The notes under the pieces: model-generated
What the model saw: only the letters and a program-made list of their open reading frames with translations
Database searches by the model: none
What the model was told of the DNA's origin: nothing
Assembly (NCBI GenBank): GCA_022495995.1
Contig: JAFEMH010001484.1
Location: 1 to 64,000, forward strand
Origin: Adenophora triphylla var. japonica
Lineage: Eukaryota; Streptophyta; Magnoliopsida; Asterales; Campanulaceae
DNA length: 64,000 nt
Direction: 5' to 3'
Made by a program: the position numbers and the translations under genes
Shown here: positions 44,907 through 55,281 of the stretch, piece after piece
How positions within the stretch are numbered: the first letter of the stretch is position 1
Layout of the letters: each line of letters begins with the position of its first letter

Positions 44907-45274
44907 GACAACAAAGTGGAAAGATCATTTCGGCCTAGCGAGAAGTAAACATATTTGGCAAACCCTCCATAAGCTGCCTTTCCCCGACCAGACTCTCTTG
45001 TCGACCTCCCTCCCGACCCTATTGTCGACCCTATTGTCGCAGGAAGATCATTTCGGGACCTCCCGACCCTATGAAGATCATTTCGGGACGGAGGAGGAAG
45101 TAGTAAAATGTTTTATAAGTATTAAACGTAGATATATTATTAAGATGGAAGAGAGTGTGCTATACATGATTCGGGAAAAGAAACAAGAAGAAGATAAACT
45201 AATACAATACATTACATATATATATAACCCTTGACATAAAAAAAAAAAACTCAAATCAACAGCAATTTTATAAA
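44907..45274. other. Scrambled spacer between T and the BAHD gene
   Basis: No intact gene. It contains pieces of MITE ends (AAGATCATTTCGGGAC at about 45043 and 45072, as at 61923) and GTCGACCTCCC-type words from the T LTR. A 26-base stretch at about 44960-44985 (CCATAAGCTGCCTTTCCCC) resembles BAHD exon 2 at 45583-45610. This looks like patchwork repair. Confidence 0.5.
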
Positions 45275-45356
45275 TTAAAGAGCAGACGTAATTGTTCCCG
45301 CTTGGCGGGAAGCGCTTGGCGCATCGGGGTTTGCCCTTTTAAAGAGCAGACGTAAT
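45275..45356. repeat. 18-bp duplication of the BAHD gene end around a 46-bp filler
   Basis: TTAAAGAGCAGACGTAAT occurs at 45275-45292 and 45339-45356. The second copy is the end of the BAHD coding sequence with its stop codon. Between them is a 46-bp GC-rich stretch with CCCGCTTGGCGGG and AAGCGCTT palindromes. Confidence 0.85.
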
Positions 45357-48300
45357 GAAGGTGGATTTGGTCGTCTTGTGAGGGATAGCTAAGTGTTGTT
45401 GTATAATATGATCACTGACATCCTTGTTCAGCATGGTTTCAAGCTCCACAACAAATCGTTCCATTGCCGGCGTTGGCAAGCAAATGGGCACAACAATCCC
45501 CTTCTCCCCTTTCACGTTAGTAAACGGTATATAAAAGCTAGCAACACCCGGAATAGCCCCAACCCCGCCTTTAGCCGGCCCTCCGTAAACCGCCTTTCCC
45601 CACCCAAAGTCCACCTCCACAAATCCAGCTCTAGTCACATCCGAAACAAGGTAAGTCCGAACAACCGTGAAATGCGGCCGTCCCTTAAGAACCATCAAGT
45701 CGGCCAAAGATCTCATATATTCCTCATCAACATCATTTTTCGCTTTCATCACTAGCTCGACTGCGTACCCCAACGGGCTTTCGCATAGCTTCCCGGCCGT
45801 TGAAACAGCCACTGGAAAGGCAAAGCCGTTGCCGTAGTATCCTTCGGGGAGGGGCGGGTTGAACTTGGGACGGGCGTTTACAATGCAGAGAATGCGGACT
45901 TCCTCGTTGGGGTCAGCTTGGAGTGAGATTGTGCGACAGCGCCAAAGGCAGGCTGTTAGAACCTCAAATGTGGAACATTTGTTTCGTAGATTTTGAGGTA
46001 GGAATCTACGGAGGGCGGAGATCTCGGTGGGACCAAAGAAGAAGGAGCGGTGAGCCATGTCGTCTAAGGGGATGATTGTGTTGTTGGTATCGGGTACTTG
46101 GTCATATTCACGGTGAATGCAAGAGACATTGGGAGGGTTTCTGGCTAGTAATAATTCCCTTTGCCAGACTGGTGGAGTGGAAGGTGCAAGTGCACCCCTT
46201 GCGAGTTCTCCGATGGCAGTCATGAACTGGACCAGCCCAGGTGCGTCGCTCATTGTGTGGTTCAGTCGGAGAGTGAATATGAAACCCCCGCATAAGAGTC
46301 TTGTCACCTGTCGATGTTAATATAATAACACAATTACATTAAAATGTTTAAAAGTTTGATTTCACCTTAAAATCAATTGTTAATAAGAGAGTGACTCAAA
46401 ATTTTAAAGTCTGAGATTTCACCTTAAAATCAATTGATGATAAAGAAAGTAATTTATAATATTTATATATTATAAATAAGATTTGTCAGTTTTCAATGTA
46501 AAATAATATCTCTAACAAAATGTCAAATCAAAAATATAATTTGGTCACACAGTTTCAGGAGACCACCTTCGTATCCGTACGATTGGGTGGTGTGATCCAT
46601 GGCCACTGGTGTAATTGTGGAGGCCTATAGGAGTATCTGGTAGGTTGGAATAATAATAATTTCAAATTATAAAAAACTCATTTTTTCTTAAATTTTAGAA
46701 AAAATGTGTTTTGTTTCTTCTGCTGGTGTCAGTATAAAAAAGTGTCAGTGCATGTGTAACAAAATGTCAAAGTATTAAAGGGTGTCAGTGTGAGAGTGTC
46801 AGTGCACGTCCTAGGGTGCGATCGCCCCATCTCCACAAAACGGCACCGCGCGATCGCCCCAAGGATGAACGCGATTGCTCCCAGTGTAAAAAAAGTGTCA
46901 GTGCATATGTAACAAAGTGTCAGTATTAGTGTAAAAGAGTGTCAGTATGGAGAGTGTCAGTGCATGTATATTAATTGTCAGTATAAAAAGTCCTGGTGCA
47001 TGTATAACAAAGTGTCATTGTTAGTATAATAAAGTGTCAGTATAAAAAGTGTCAGTATAAAAACGATTATTCCTTAAACTTAAAAAAAATGCATTTTTTA
47101 TTTTTTATAAGATCAACTCGTCACACGCACACACAGCTGTTTAACAGGAGACCACCTACCTATCCGGTGGAGTGGTCCATGGCCACTTATTTAATTGTGG
47201 AGGCCTGTATATCTGGTAGGTTGGAATAGATTATAATAATGGTGAGGTGAACCATACAAGTGAAAAAGGTACGTCCTTTGTTTATTATGCCCAAATGTGT
47301 ACATATATAAGAAAACATAAAGATGAAAGCATTTTTAATCATAGAAAATAATCTGTACTAATCAATTATTGTGGTGTTCGTTAAGAACAGTTTTTGTATA
47401 CTCTCTTCGTCTCACAATGTTTGTTCCATTTGACTTTTTTGTTGAACTTTAACCACATATATATGACAATTTAATTATGTTCATGAAATTCTAAAAATTT
47501 CTATTGATTCACTGTTAATAATATTATCAACAACTTTTAAAATTTCATGAACATGATTAATCTCTCATAAATTTGTGATCAAAGTTCAACAAAAAAGTCA
47601 AATGGAACAAATATTTTGGGATGAAGGGAGTATTTTTTTTTTTTTTTCGAAATTCATATTTAGGAACGAAACAGTTGGAGAATATGGTGGAGAAGTCCTT
47701 AACGATAATCGAGTGTCGTCCACTATAAAAACGATAATCGAGTGTCGTCCACTATAAAAACGATGATTGAGTGTCGTTCACTATAAAAACGATAATCGAG
47801 TGTCGTCCACTATAAAAACGATAATCGAGTGTCGTCCACTATAAAAACGATAATCGAGTGTCGTCCACTATAAAAACGATGATTGAGTGTCGTTCACTAT
47901 AAAAACGATAATCGAGTGTCGTCCACTATAAAAACGATAATCGAGTGTCGTCCACTATAAAAACGATGATTGAGTGTCGTTCACTATAAAAACGATGTTC
48001 GAGTGTCGTTCACTCTAAAAAGGGAGATTGAAGAAAAAGAAGATATGTGCGAGCACAAATTGTGCACAGAATTGAAGAAATAAGACCTGATGTAGATGAC
48101 TCTTCAGATATTGGAACAAATTTTTGTTGTTGTTGAAAAAAAAAAAAAGACGAACCCGAGGTTGCTTGAACTGCAACACGAAAAAGGAAGAACTTGACGC
48201 AGATGTCGCATGTCGAAGTGAAAGAATTTTTTTTTAAAACGTTTTAATTTTTATTTGGCAAGTTGGGTATCTACGTTGTAGATCCTCCAACTTGAGGGGG

Positions 48301-49121
48301 GGAGTTGGAGAATATGGTGGAGCGACATGGATCGGACCGAGTGAAACGGATCTAGGCCGATGGAGCGGGCCAGGGTTTGCAAGAAAATACTTGTTTCCTA
48401 ATGTTAGCTTCGTATTTTAGGAAGACTCCTTAATTAAGTAGGAAAGTAGAATACATAGCTAAAATAAAATCCTAGTCAAAGAAGGATTATTATGTATACA
48501 TAGGATTGTATCTCCTATTAGAATTAGGACTCTAAAATTAGTATAAATAGGTGTTTTGGACAATTGTAAAAGAGGAGAGTGAAATAATATAGAAATTATA
48601 ATCCTACTCCTCTCCACATTTTATCTCCACATTTTAACAGAAACAGAGTGGAGCAGTATGTTGCTAGTATGGGTATATACCTGAATAAGAAGTAATGGGG
48701 AATCCAAGACAGAAGATGAACCAGGAACATCAAACAGAAGCTCTTCCAAGCAAGGAAATGGAGGTTGAAGTGCATCTCCAAATTCCTTAAGCTTAACATT
48801 AGCATCAGCTTCAATAAACAAGATACCCTCCCCGGTACAATCCACCAGCAACTTCCTCGACCCGGCCACTTCCCTAAGCCGACCTGCAAACGGGTAGTAA
48901 TAAACAAGCACGTTCGAAATCGCCTCCCGGATCACTGCAACCGGGTCTCGGGTATTGTTGTCAATGCTACGGTAAAACTGGATGACCGGAATGTGGAACC
49001 GGAGACCGTCTTGGTCATCTATGTCGGAGAGGAGTTTGAATTCTCTTGGGGTTGGTTTGGCCGGACGAATTAGCTCCGGTTGGCAACGTTTTACCGTGAA
49101 TGATAAAGTTGGTTCGGACAT
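45339..49121 (-). CDS. BAHD acyltransferase, benzyl alcohol O-benzoyltransferase-like
   Basis: Likely transfers an acyl group (for example benzoyl or anthraniloyl) from CoA to an alcohol in the cytosol. Exon 1 is 49121-48681 (147 codons, [18 protein letters not shown] start, donor GTATAT). Exon 2 is 46307-45339 (322 codons, acceptor CGACAG); the join is in phase 0 and gives 469 residues, normal for the family. Catalytic HTMSD (HXXXD) is at residues 164-168 and the structural DFGWG at 380-384; [11 protein letters not shown] near residue 75 is also typical. The 2.37-kb intron holds a MITE, a 29-bp tandem array and an LTR-element remnant but keeps good splice sites. Nothing breaks the frame. Substrate is inferred from resemblance to benzyl alcohol and methanol acyltransferases; other alcohol acyltransferases are possible. 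Confidence 0.92.
46540..47245. repeat. Intron repeat: duplicated 90-bp block around a GTGTCAGT-rich tract
   Basis: Blocks at about 46556-46655 and 47150-47235 share GGAGACCACC, TCCATGGCCACT, TTAATTGTGGAGGCCT and TATCTGGTAGGTTGGAATA. Between them lies a low-complexity tract with about 15 GTGTCAGT or near-copies and A-rich ends (46675-46710 and 47080-47105) that are partly inverted. It could be a degenerate element inside a duplication. Confidence 0.6.
46815..46880. repeat. Cluster of GCGATCGC palindromes in the BAHD intron
   Basis: GGTGCGATCGCCCC (about 46815), GCGCGATCGCCCC (about 46848) and a diverged GCGATTGCTCCC (about 46870) lie inside the GTGTCAGT-rich tract. Confidence 0.8.
47401..47630. 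mobile_element. Stowaway-like MITE in the BAHD intron
   Basis: TA flanks (47399-47400 and 47631-47632). The ends CTCTCTTCGTCTCACAATG and CATTTTGGGATGAAGGGAG-type are imperfect inverted copies, continued inward by TTTGACTTTTTTGTTGAACTTT and its complement. 230 bp, no coding. Confidence 0.85.
47672..48639 (+). mobile_element. Deleted LTR-element remnant in the BAHD intron
   Basis: TTGGAGAATATGGTGGAG occurs at 47672-47689 and again at about 48305-48322, the second time right after AACTTGAGGGGGGGAG, a copia-style polypurine tract. The right copy continues about 330 bases to TTTTAACA as a 3' LTR; the left copy is cut after 18 bases. GAAACAG stands before the left copy (47665-47671) and after the right end (48640-48646), a possible target duplication, though longer than usual. 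Confidence 0.55.
47702..48019. repeat. 29-bp tandem array in the BAHD intron (about 11 copies)
   Basis: Units of ACGATAATCGAGTGTCGTCC plus ACTATAAAA repeat every 29 bases. A second version has ACGATGATTGAGTGTCGTTC. Order along the array: A A B A A A B A A B and a last diverged unit. It lies inside the deleted LTR element. Confidence 0.92.
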
Positions 49122-49208
49122 TTTTTTGATGGTTGCGGAGGAAAGTGAAGTGTTGTGTGTGAGAAATTGTGGGAGGGTTACTTGTGAGTATTTAGGATCT
49201 TGAAAGAT

Positions 49209-49218
49209 GTATTTATAG
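49209..49218 (-). promoter_or_regulatory. TATA box of the BAHD gene
   Basis: The minus strand reads CTCTATAAATACATC about 90 bases before the start codon at 49121. A start site near 49180 gives a leader of about 60 bases rich in CA and CT, typical of plant genes. Confidence 0.7.
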
Positions 49219-49221
49219 AGT

Positions 49222-50555
49222 GGAGTACTACGTTAGTTTAGTGTAGGGTCATGTGTAATTTCACAGTTGGTTCGTGTTCTTCGAGTGAGTTCGAACGCTC
49301 GCACGCAGGGTGACGTCTGATTTTATCACTTTTTTAAGCACCGAAGCGGGGAGCTCGTTATTTATGGAAGTAAAACTAACGTTACAAATAAAGCTTACAA
49401 ATTTTTAGTTTTAAATACTATTGACAATAAATGATTGAATGTTGTGTTTGTAGATTCTACTAATCATTAGTTCAATATCTAATTATTATTGACAATTGTA
49501 TTTTTAATCAAAATTTTGTAATAAGTTCGAACCGAAACCCGAGTCTGACTTGCACTCAATAAGAGGTTGGGTCAGAAAAAAAATAAAAATTTGAACCTTG
49601 TTCTTTAAAACTTGATCAGTTCGATAGTAAATCACTATTTACACCCCACTCTTTCTTCCCCAACCCACACCATCACTGTAATGACTCGAGCTCGAAGTCC
49701 GACCCGCTATACAATCATCACACACTGTTCACTAAATATCTTCTTATTTGGGTTAACCACAGCCCATCACATGCCTCTAAAAGTCCAGTAGATGATTTGA
49801 TGTTTATTAGTAATGTATGAGCCTTCTATTTATTACTAAATTCCCACATATTTTCGAGGTGGGACGGGAATATTACAACCACAACCTCCATAGCCACCAT
49901 CATCTTCTTCCCCCCCCCCCTCCTCCTCCTTCATCAAAATAAAAACCACACTCTCTTCATTTTATTCCCTTCCCAAACACAAACCAAGAATTCCACTCAC
50001 CTTCGATTTCTCTCTCCACCGTTCCCTCCTGCTCTTCTCTGTTCCTCTCAATTTTCCAACATCATTGAATATAAGAAAATCCAAGAAAATTGAAACCCAT
50101 TTCAAAAATCTTGCTATGAAAATGATTTTACAATCCTCAATTCAAAACCTATTTCAAGTGTATTCACATCAAACCCATTTTTAAAAATAAAATGGTTTAT
50201 TTTTAACCTCCGTCTCTCGAGAAATAAATGATCTTCTCACTTTTTTTACTGTTAACATCAAATCAATTGTAATAAAAATTTAAAACTTAATATTGATATA
50301 GCATTATAAATATTATTAATAATAATTTTTAAATTTTCATTAAAATAAATGAATCAAACCTAAGAAGAAGAAGGTAGTGGTGGGATTAGACATGAAATAT
50401 TCTTGAGTCACCCATGGTCAAGTAAGTTAGTGCTCCTTTTCAAAGCAATTTCCAAGCAGCCACTCTACTTTTTCTCTTATACTAAATCACTTTCTTTGGT
50501 CCACACTCATAAAAATTGTTGACCCATTTATAAACACAAAAACCAAACATATTTA
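49222..50555. other. Intergenic region upstream of the BAHD gene
   Basis: AT-rich, no convincing gene. A C-run at about 49909-49921 is followed by a pyrimidine-rich stretch to 50060 that resembles a plant 5' leader without a matching coding frame. A weak MITE-like stretch lies at 50200-50360. Confidence 0.4.
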
Positions 50556-50559
50556 AAAT

Positions 50560-50985
50560 ATGAATAATAATGGTACAAGGGTCGGCCAAAACCGGTTTTG
50601 GGCCCGGTTCTTCTGATTTGAAACGGTCGGTTTTGGTTTGACAAAAGGGGTGAATCTTAATCGGTCCTTGCTTACCCCGAATTCGGTTCCGGTTACCACA
50701 ATCCGGTTCCGGTACGGTTCCGGTTCCGGTGCGATTCCGGTCCGGTTCCGGAAAATAATGAATAAAAAAGCTAAAAAAATTATTGAAAAACAAGGAATTT
50801 TCAAATCGGTTCCGGTTCCGGTTCCGATCCGGTTCACCATTTATGTGAACCTTAACCGGCCCTTATCCAAAACGGTTTCGGTTACCCCAATTCCAATTTT
50901 CGTGGCGGTTCATGACGGTTCCGGACTTTTTCGATTCGATTCCGATCCAATTTTTCGGTTCCGGTCCGGTAGTACACACTTTAAC
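50560..50985. mobile_element. Possible hAT-like non-autonomous element with CGGTTCCGG repeats
   Basis: About 15 copies of GGTTCCGGT or near forms cluster in two groups (50680-50755 and 50800-50975), with single copies elsewhere. Dense subterminal repeats of this type are seen in plant hAT derivatives. I could not fix the inverted ends or an 8-bp target duplication, so the limits are approximate. Confidence 0.45.
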
Positions 50986-51200
50986 AACCATACCATTGAT
51001 TTGTAAATGTCCTATGCAACTTCTTGGATGGATTCTGGAAATGTATGACCCCCACAGGGCCTCCCCCCCCCCCCCCTTCCCATTCAGACTGTCAACTGTA
51101 ACCTCAAAATGAAATAACAAAACATTTTCTATGTAACTACTTTGTAGATTCCAATTACCAACTTTTTATTTCCTTCTTTTATTATTTCCTTTCACACCCC

Positions 51201-51715
51201 TGTTGTGAAATTGGTGCTCTCCGTTTGCAATCAACACAAAGAAATTAACACACCCACACGTACAAGAAAGAAACAATCACACACAAGAACACAAGAGTTG
51301 TTTACCCGGTTCATTCACCAACTCGTGAACTACGTCCGGGGGCAATTGCCAAGCCAATATGTTATTAGTCTCTCTAATATGTTGCTACAATGTATTCTAG
51401 GCCGGATTTATGCTTATATAGCTACAAGGAAACCCTAAATCTAATTTAAGAAGAGTTACAATCAAACAAGGAAACAAATCAGAGCCCAAAAATACGCCAG
51501 GCATTGAGGCGCCCGCCTCAGGAATTAATGCGCCCGCTCGCGACGGGCCAACCTCGGCCATCGCCTCGGCCCTCGAGGCGCCCGCCTCGGCCCCCTCCAT
51601 GCGCCCGCTCTCGCTACCTGTGCCCTTCTCCGCTTTTGAATCCTTCTTGACCTCAAACAAACCCTCCGACTTAGTCCCCTTTTTTCCTTGTAGTTTAGGA
51701 CTCCTAAACTAAACA
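51201..51715 (-). repeat. C LTR (left, 3' LTR of the minus-strand element)
   Basis: 515 bp, similar to 53354-53870 with scattered substitutions and small indels, many within the GC-rich palindrome cluster (51506-51606). Confidence 0.92.
51506..51606. repeat. Cluster of GAGGCGCCCGCCTC palindromes in the left C LTR
   Basis: TGAGGCGCCCGCCTCA near 51505 and CGAGGCGCCCGCCTCG near 51574, with ATGCGCCCGCTC half copies near 51528 and 51599. Confidence 0.9.
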
Positions 51716-53353
51716 ATCTCCCACCGAGACTAAACTAACAAACATAGAATCACCCATCAATCCCCACCACGGATTAATGACCTTCGAACACATTTCCCCC
51801 TCATCCATATTGGCCGACACTACCACACTCTCTCGAAGAGTACTAAGGCGAGTTGAAACCAAGCGACGCGTTTCAACCTCCCCGTGTTAGATCGTTCTTC
51901 TCCCAAATCGCCTTCTACCTTGATTTCTCCCCGCAAGTCTAACTTCGCCTTCTCCTCCGGACACCTTTCTCGCAATGCTTCCCTTTGAAACTTGGACACA
52001 CCTTGTTTCTTGCATCGGCCGTTTGGTTCGAAACCGCTCTCTGTAGGGCCCTTGGACATCCACACCGTTGATCAACTTTGTGTCCTCCCGACATACCGTT
52101 TCTTGATGTCTCCCCTTTACACCAACAGCCGGTTCTTAAGCCTCTCTGCTCCACTTGGAACGAATGTCGACATTTGTAGGTAGAATACAACATCTTCCCC
52201 TTAACCCTACGAGCCAACACCTTAGCCCCTTTCGTGACTTCCCAAGACCCACCAATGAAAAAACACCGTATCCTTCACTATCAAGTTGTCCCACAGAAAT
52301 CACCCTTCTCCTCAAATCCGGAACATGCATCACGTTGTGTAGTTGTAAAAACGACCCACAGTGTCTTCATCATTACATCCCCTTACCTTTGATCTTTCAA
52401 TGTTGGTCATCACCAAGATAGAGAACCCCAAAATCTCCGGTTTTGTAACGCCTCATTGATTCCGCATCCCCACTAAAGATGACAAGAAGCTCCAGAATCC
52501 AACACCCACCTTCACCCGATCGCTTTCCTCCCCTAGGATTAATACATCACCACCATCATCCACCACGCGCGCACTCACCACTTTTTCCCTGACAATCATA
52601 AATCGACTGTGCCCCAATTCACCACAATTGTAGCACTTGACCTTTTCCCCTTAGGTCCACCCCTTTTTCTCTCCACCCTAAAAGTGCGGCCCATCTACTG
52701 GACGATTCTCCCCTTTTCTCCTTCCTTCGCAACTCCTCTCGCAGATGAGATCTCTAACCTCCGTATACACCAATGCCGTTTCGACGTACTAATCGCCGTG
52801 ACAAGTAACCTCCCAACTATCGTGCAATGATTTTAGAAGAAAACAAGCTAGCACTTCATCGGAGAAAGTAATATCAATACTTTTCGGTTGTCCACCATAC
52901 CTTTGAAATTAGCCGATATGACTTGGCTGCTCGCCTCTCGACATCTTCGCATTCGCAAACCTCTTTATCAAATGCACCTTATTGATATTCGACGGCTTCT
53001 CATACATGTCCGACAAATAAGCCAGGAAGCAACTCCACCGTTGTCGCCTCCATAGCGTTCCGTGCAACGCCGCCTGTTAGTGGCACTCTACCGCTCCTAA
53101 CGCCTTCCGATCCAACACCTCCTAATCCACTTGTGACATGTCTTCGGGCTTACTCCTTCAAGGGCTTATGAAGATCCTTACAATAAAGGTAGTCTTCAAT
53201 CCTTGTTTTCCAAAACGTGAAATTCACACCGCCGAATTTCTCGATATGGTTCTTCATCTTGACCGTTTCACCAAAATCCCCAAGAACGCGATTCAAAATT
53301 AATCAACTAATGAAAGAATTTTGAATCCACCAAACCAAAGCTCGATACCAGCT
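51716..53353 (-). pseudogene. C internal region: copia gag and protease remnant
   Basis: Read on the minus strand it starts shortly after the primer site with a gag head (KFGGVNFTFWKTRIEDYLY, about 53255-53200), the usual start of copia gag. Later come a CYNCGELGHS-like zinc knuckle (about 52635), a GFWSF-type stretch near 52490 where the protease DSGA motif would be, and a pre-integrase-like piece (MHVPDLRRRVISVGQLDSEG, 52330-52270). Frameshifts and stops separate these. RT and the integrase core are absent; the frame ends near the left LTR. Confidence 0.7.
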
Positions 53354-53870
53354 TGTTGTGAAATTGGTGCTCTCCGTTCTGCAATCAACACAAAGAAATT
53401 AACACACCCACACGCATACAAGAAAGAAACAATCACACACAAAGAACACAGAGTTGTTTACTCCTGCTCATTCACCAACTCGTGAACTACGTCCGGGGGC
53501 AATTGCCAAGCCAATATGTTATTAGTCTCTCTAATATGTTGCTACAATGTATTCTAGGCCGGATTTATGCTTATATAGCTACAAGGAAACCCTAAATCTA
53601 ATTTAAGAAGAGTTACAATCAAACAAGGAAACAAATCAGAGCCCAAAAATACGCCAGGCATTGAGGCGCCCGCCTCAAGGAATTCATGCGCCCGCCTCGC
53701 GATTGGCCAACCGCCATCGCCGCCCTTGAGGCGCCCGCCTCGGCCCCCTCCATGCGCCCGCCTCAAGCTACTCCAGGCCCTTCTCCGTTTTTTGAATCCT
53801 TCTTGACCTCAACAAACCCCTCCGACTTAGTCCCCTTTTTTCCTTGTAGTTTAGGACTCCTAAACCAACA
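53354..53870 (-). repeat. C LTR (right, 5' LTR of the minus-strand element)
   Basis: 517 bp. Its palindrome cluster at 53663-53765 has the same GAGGCGCCCGCCTC core, with changes between copies relative to the left LTR. Confidence 0.92.
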
Positions 53871-53875
53871 ACCCC

Positions 53876-54938
53876 TTGACTTTCAACTCTAATGTTGACT
53901 TTCGAACTCCCATCCATATTTATATACTATTTCCTTCCTCCTCCGTTCCTAAATAATTAAATAAATACATATTTTTTATTTGTTATTTTATTCCTTCCTC
54001 CGTTCCTAAATAAATACGTATTTTTTACTTGGTTATTTTATTGAATGGTTCTTATTACTCATGCATGACCAAGATTGAAAACCTAACCTAATAATTATAC
54101 ATGCAAGTATTGAAGAGTCGATTAAAATAAAAAGGAGTGGTTGTAGAGCATGCTCAAGTGGAAGTATTGAAGAAGGACTTCTTGTCACATCCTCCATAAA
54201 ATGATTCCTCTATCACACTTATTATTTGTTGGCCGACCCATTAACCTTCACCCAAGATGCCACAAGTCCAAAATCATGTCCCTTTAAATTAAAGCCATCA
54301 TGACCCATGGTCCAAGTGACCACTCCACCGCTCCCGATGCGAAGTGCACCCTAACTGTGGTTAGGGGGTTGTGGGTTAATTAATTTTGAGCTAGAACTAA
54401 ACTAGCCCAATTGAATGCATGATTGGTCCAAGTTCTACTAGGTCGCATGATAGAATGATAACACTTGATTATTACCTTCTTCAAGTGGATGAGTTTAAAA
54501 ACTCTCCTACTTTTTTGTTTCTAGGCAATGTGGGATATAGCATTCCATATTCACAAACTCTTCATAAACCCATTTAATTTTGTATACTTTGAGCATTAAT
54601 TTCTCATTCACCACAAATTGATTTTGAGAAAATAAATATATCAAATTAATCTACTCCAAATGTAGATTATTAATATGCAATCAATTTTCATTTTTCTAAA
54701 ATAAAACCTTATGAAATTCTTGATCAAAAATTGGTCAAACCTCACTTTTTTAAAACCAAAATTCCAAAAAGTATTTAACAATTAAAACAGAATTACAATT
54801 CATATAAATAAATGCATTAAACTAACATAAAGGGATAAAGTAAAATCATAATAACATAGCACAAGTAATACAAATGTTACCACATTTGTTATCCCTTCCC
54901 TTTCATCCTTTCCTAATAAGTGTTACAATAAGAACATA
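53876..54938. other. AT-rich intergenic region
   Basis: No gene seen on either strand. At about 53940-54050 a MITE end (TTCCTTCCTCCGTTCCTAAA) is present twice, about 60 bases apart, without the other end. Confidence 0.4.
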
Positions 54939-55256
54939 CTCCCTCCGTCTTGTTCGAAACTTCAACTTTTACTCAAATGGGTGTTCCAGTAAAAGCTTCA
55001 TCTTTTCTAAAATGGTAATAAATGTGAGCCCCATTTGTCAACCTCACTCACTTTTTTCTCTCACATACTTGAATTGTGGGGCCCACTTGTCATATTCACT
55101 ACCTTTTCTCCTTCACATATTTAAATTGTGGGCCCCACTTATCATATCCACTCACTTCTTTTCTCTCAATTTGAAGGATTTTGCAGGCTTATTGATCAGT
55201 TTTCTTAATTTACGTGTTTCACCAAAATGGTGAAACATCGAACGAGACGGAGGGAG
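54939..55256. mobile_element. Stowaway-like MITE
   Basis: 318 bp between TA at 54937-54938 and TA at 55257-55258. The ends CTCCCTCCGTCTTGTTCGA and TCGAACGAGACGGAGGGAG are inverted copies, extended by TTTCACCAAAATGGTGAAAC-like pairing at the right side. Confidence 0.9.
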
Positions 55257-55281
55257 TATTCCTCAATCTTGCTTCCATATA

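Larger units (their letters stand above)
51201..53870 (-). mobile_element. C: complete short copia-type element (gag-protease only)
   Basis: LTRs 51201-51715 and 53354-53870 start TGTTGTG and end with AACA on the plus strand; the target duplication ACCCC is at 51196-51200 and 53871-53875. On the minus strand the primer site follows the right LTR: TGGTATCGAGC, one base short of the initiator-Met tRNA complement TGGTATCAGAGC. A purine-rich CGGTGGGAGAT precedes the left LTR. Internal DNA is only 1638 bp and lacks integrase core and RT, so the element is non-autonomous. It is 2670 bp. Confidence 0.92.

Noticed and set aside
45275..45338. Extension of the BAHD coding sequence
   Set aside because: The stop codon at 45341-45339 is in frame; downstream text is a duplication and filler.
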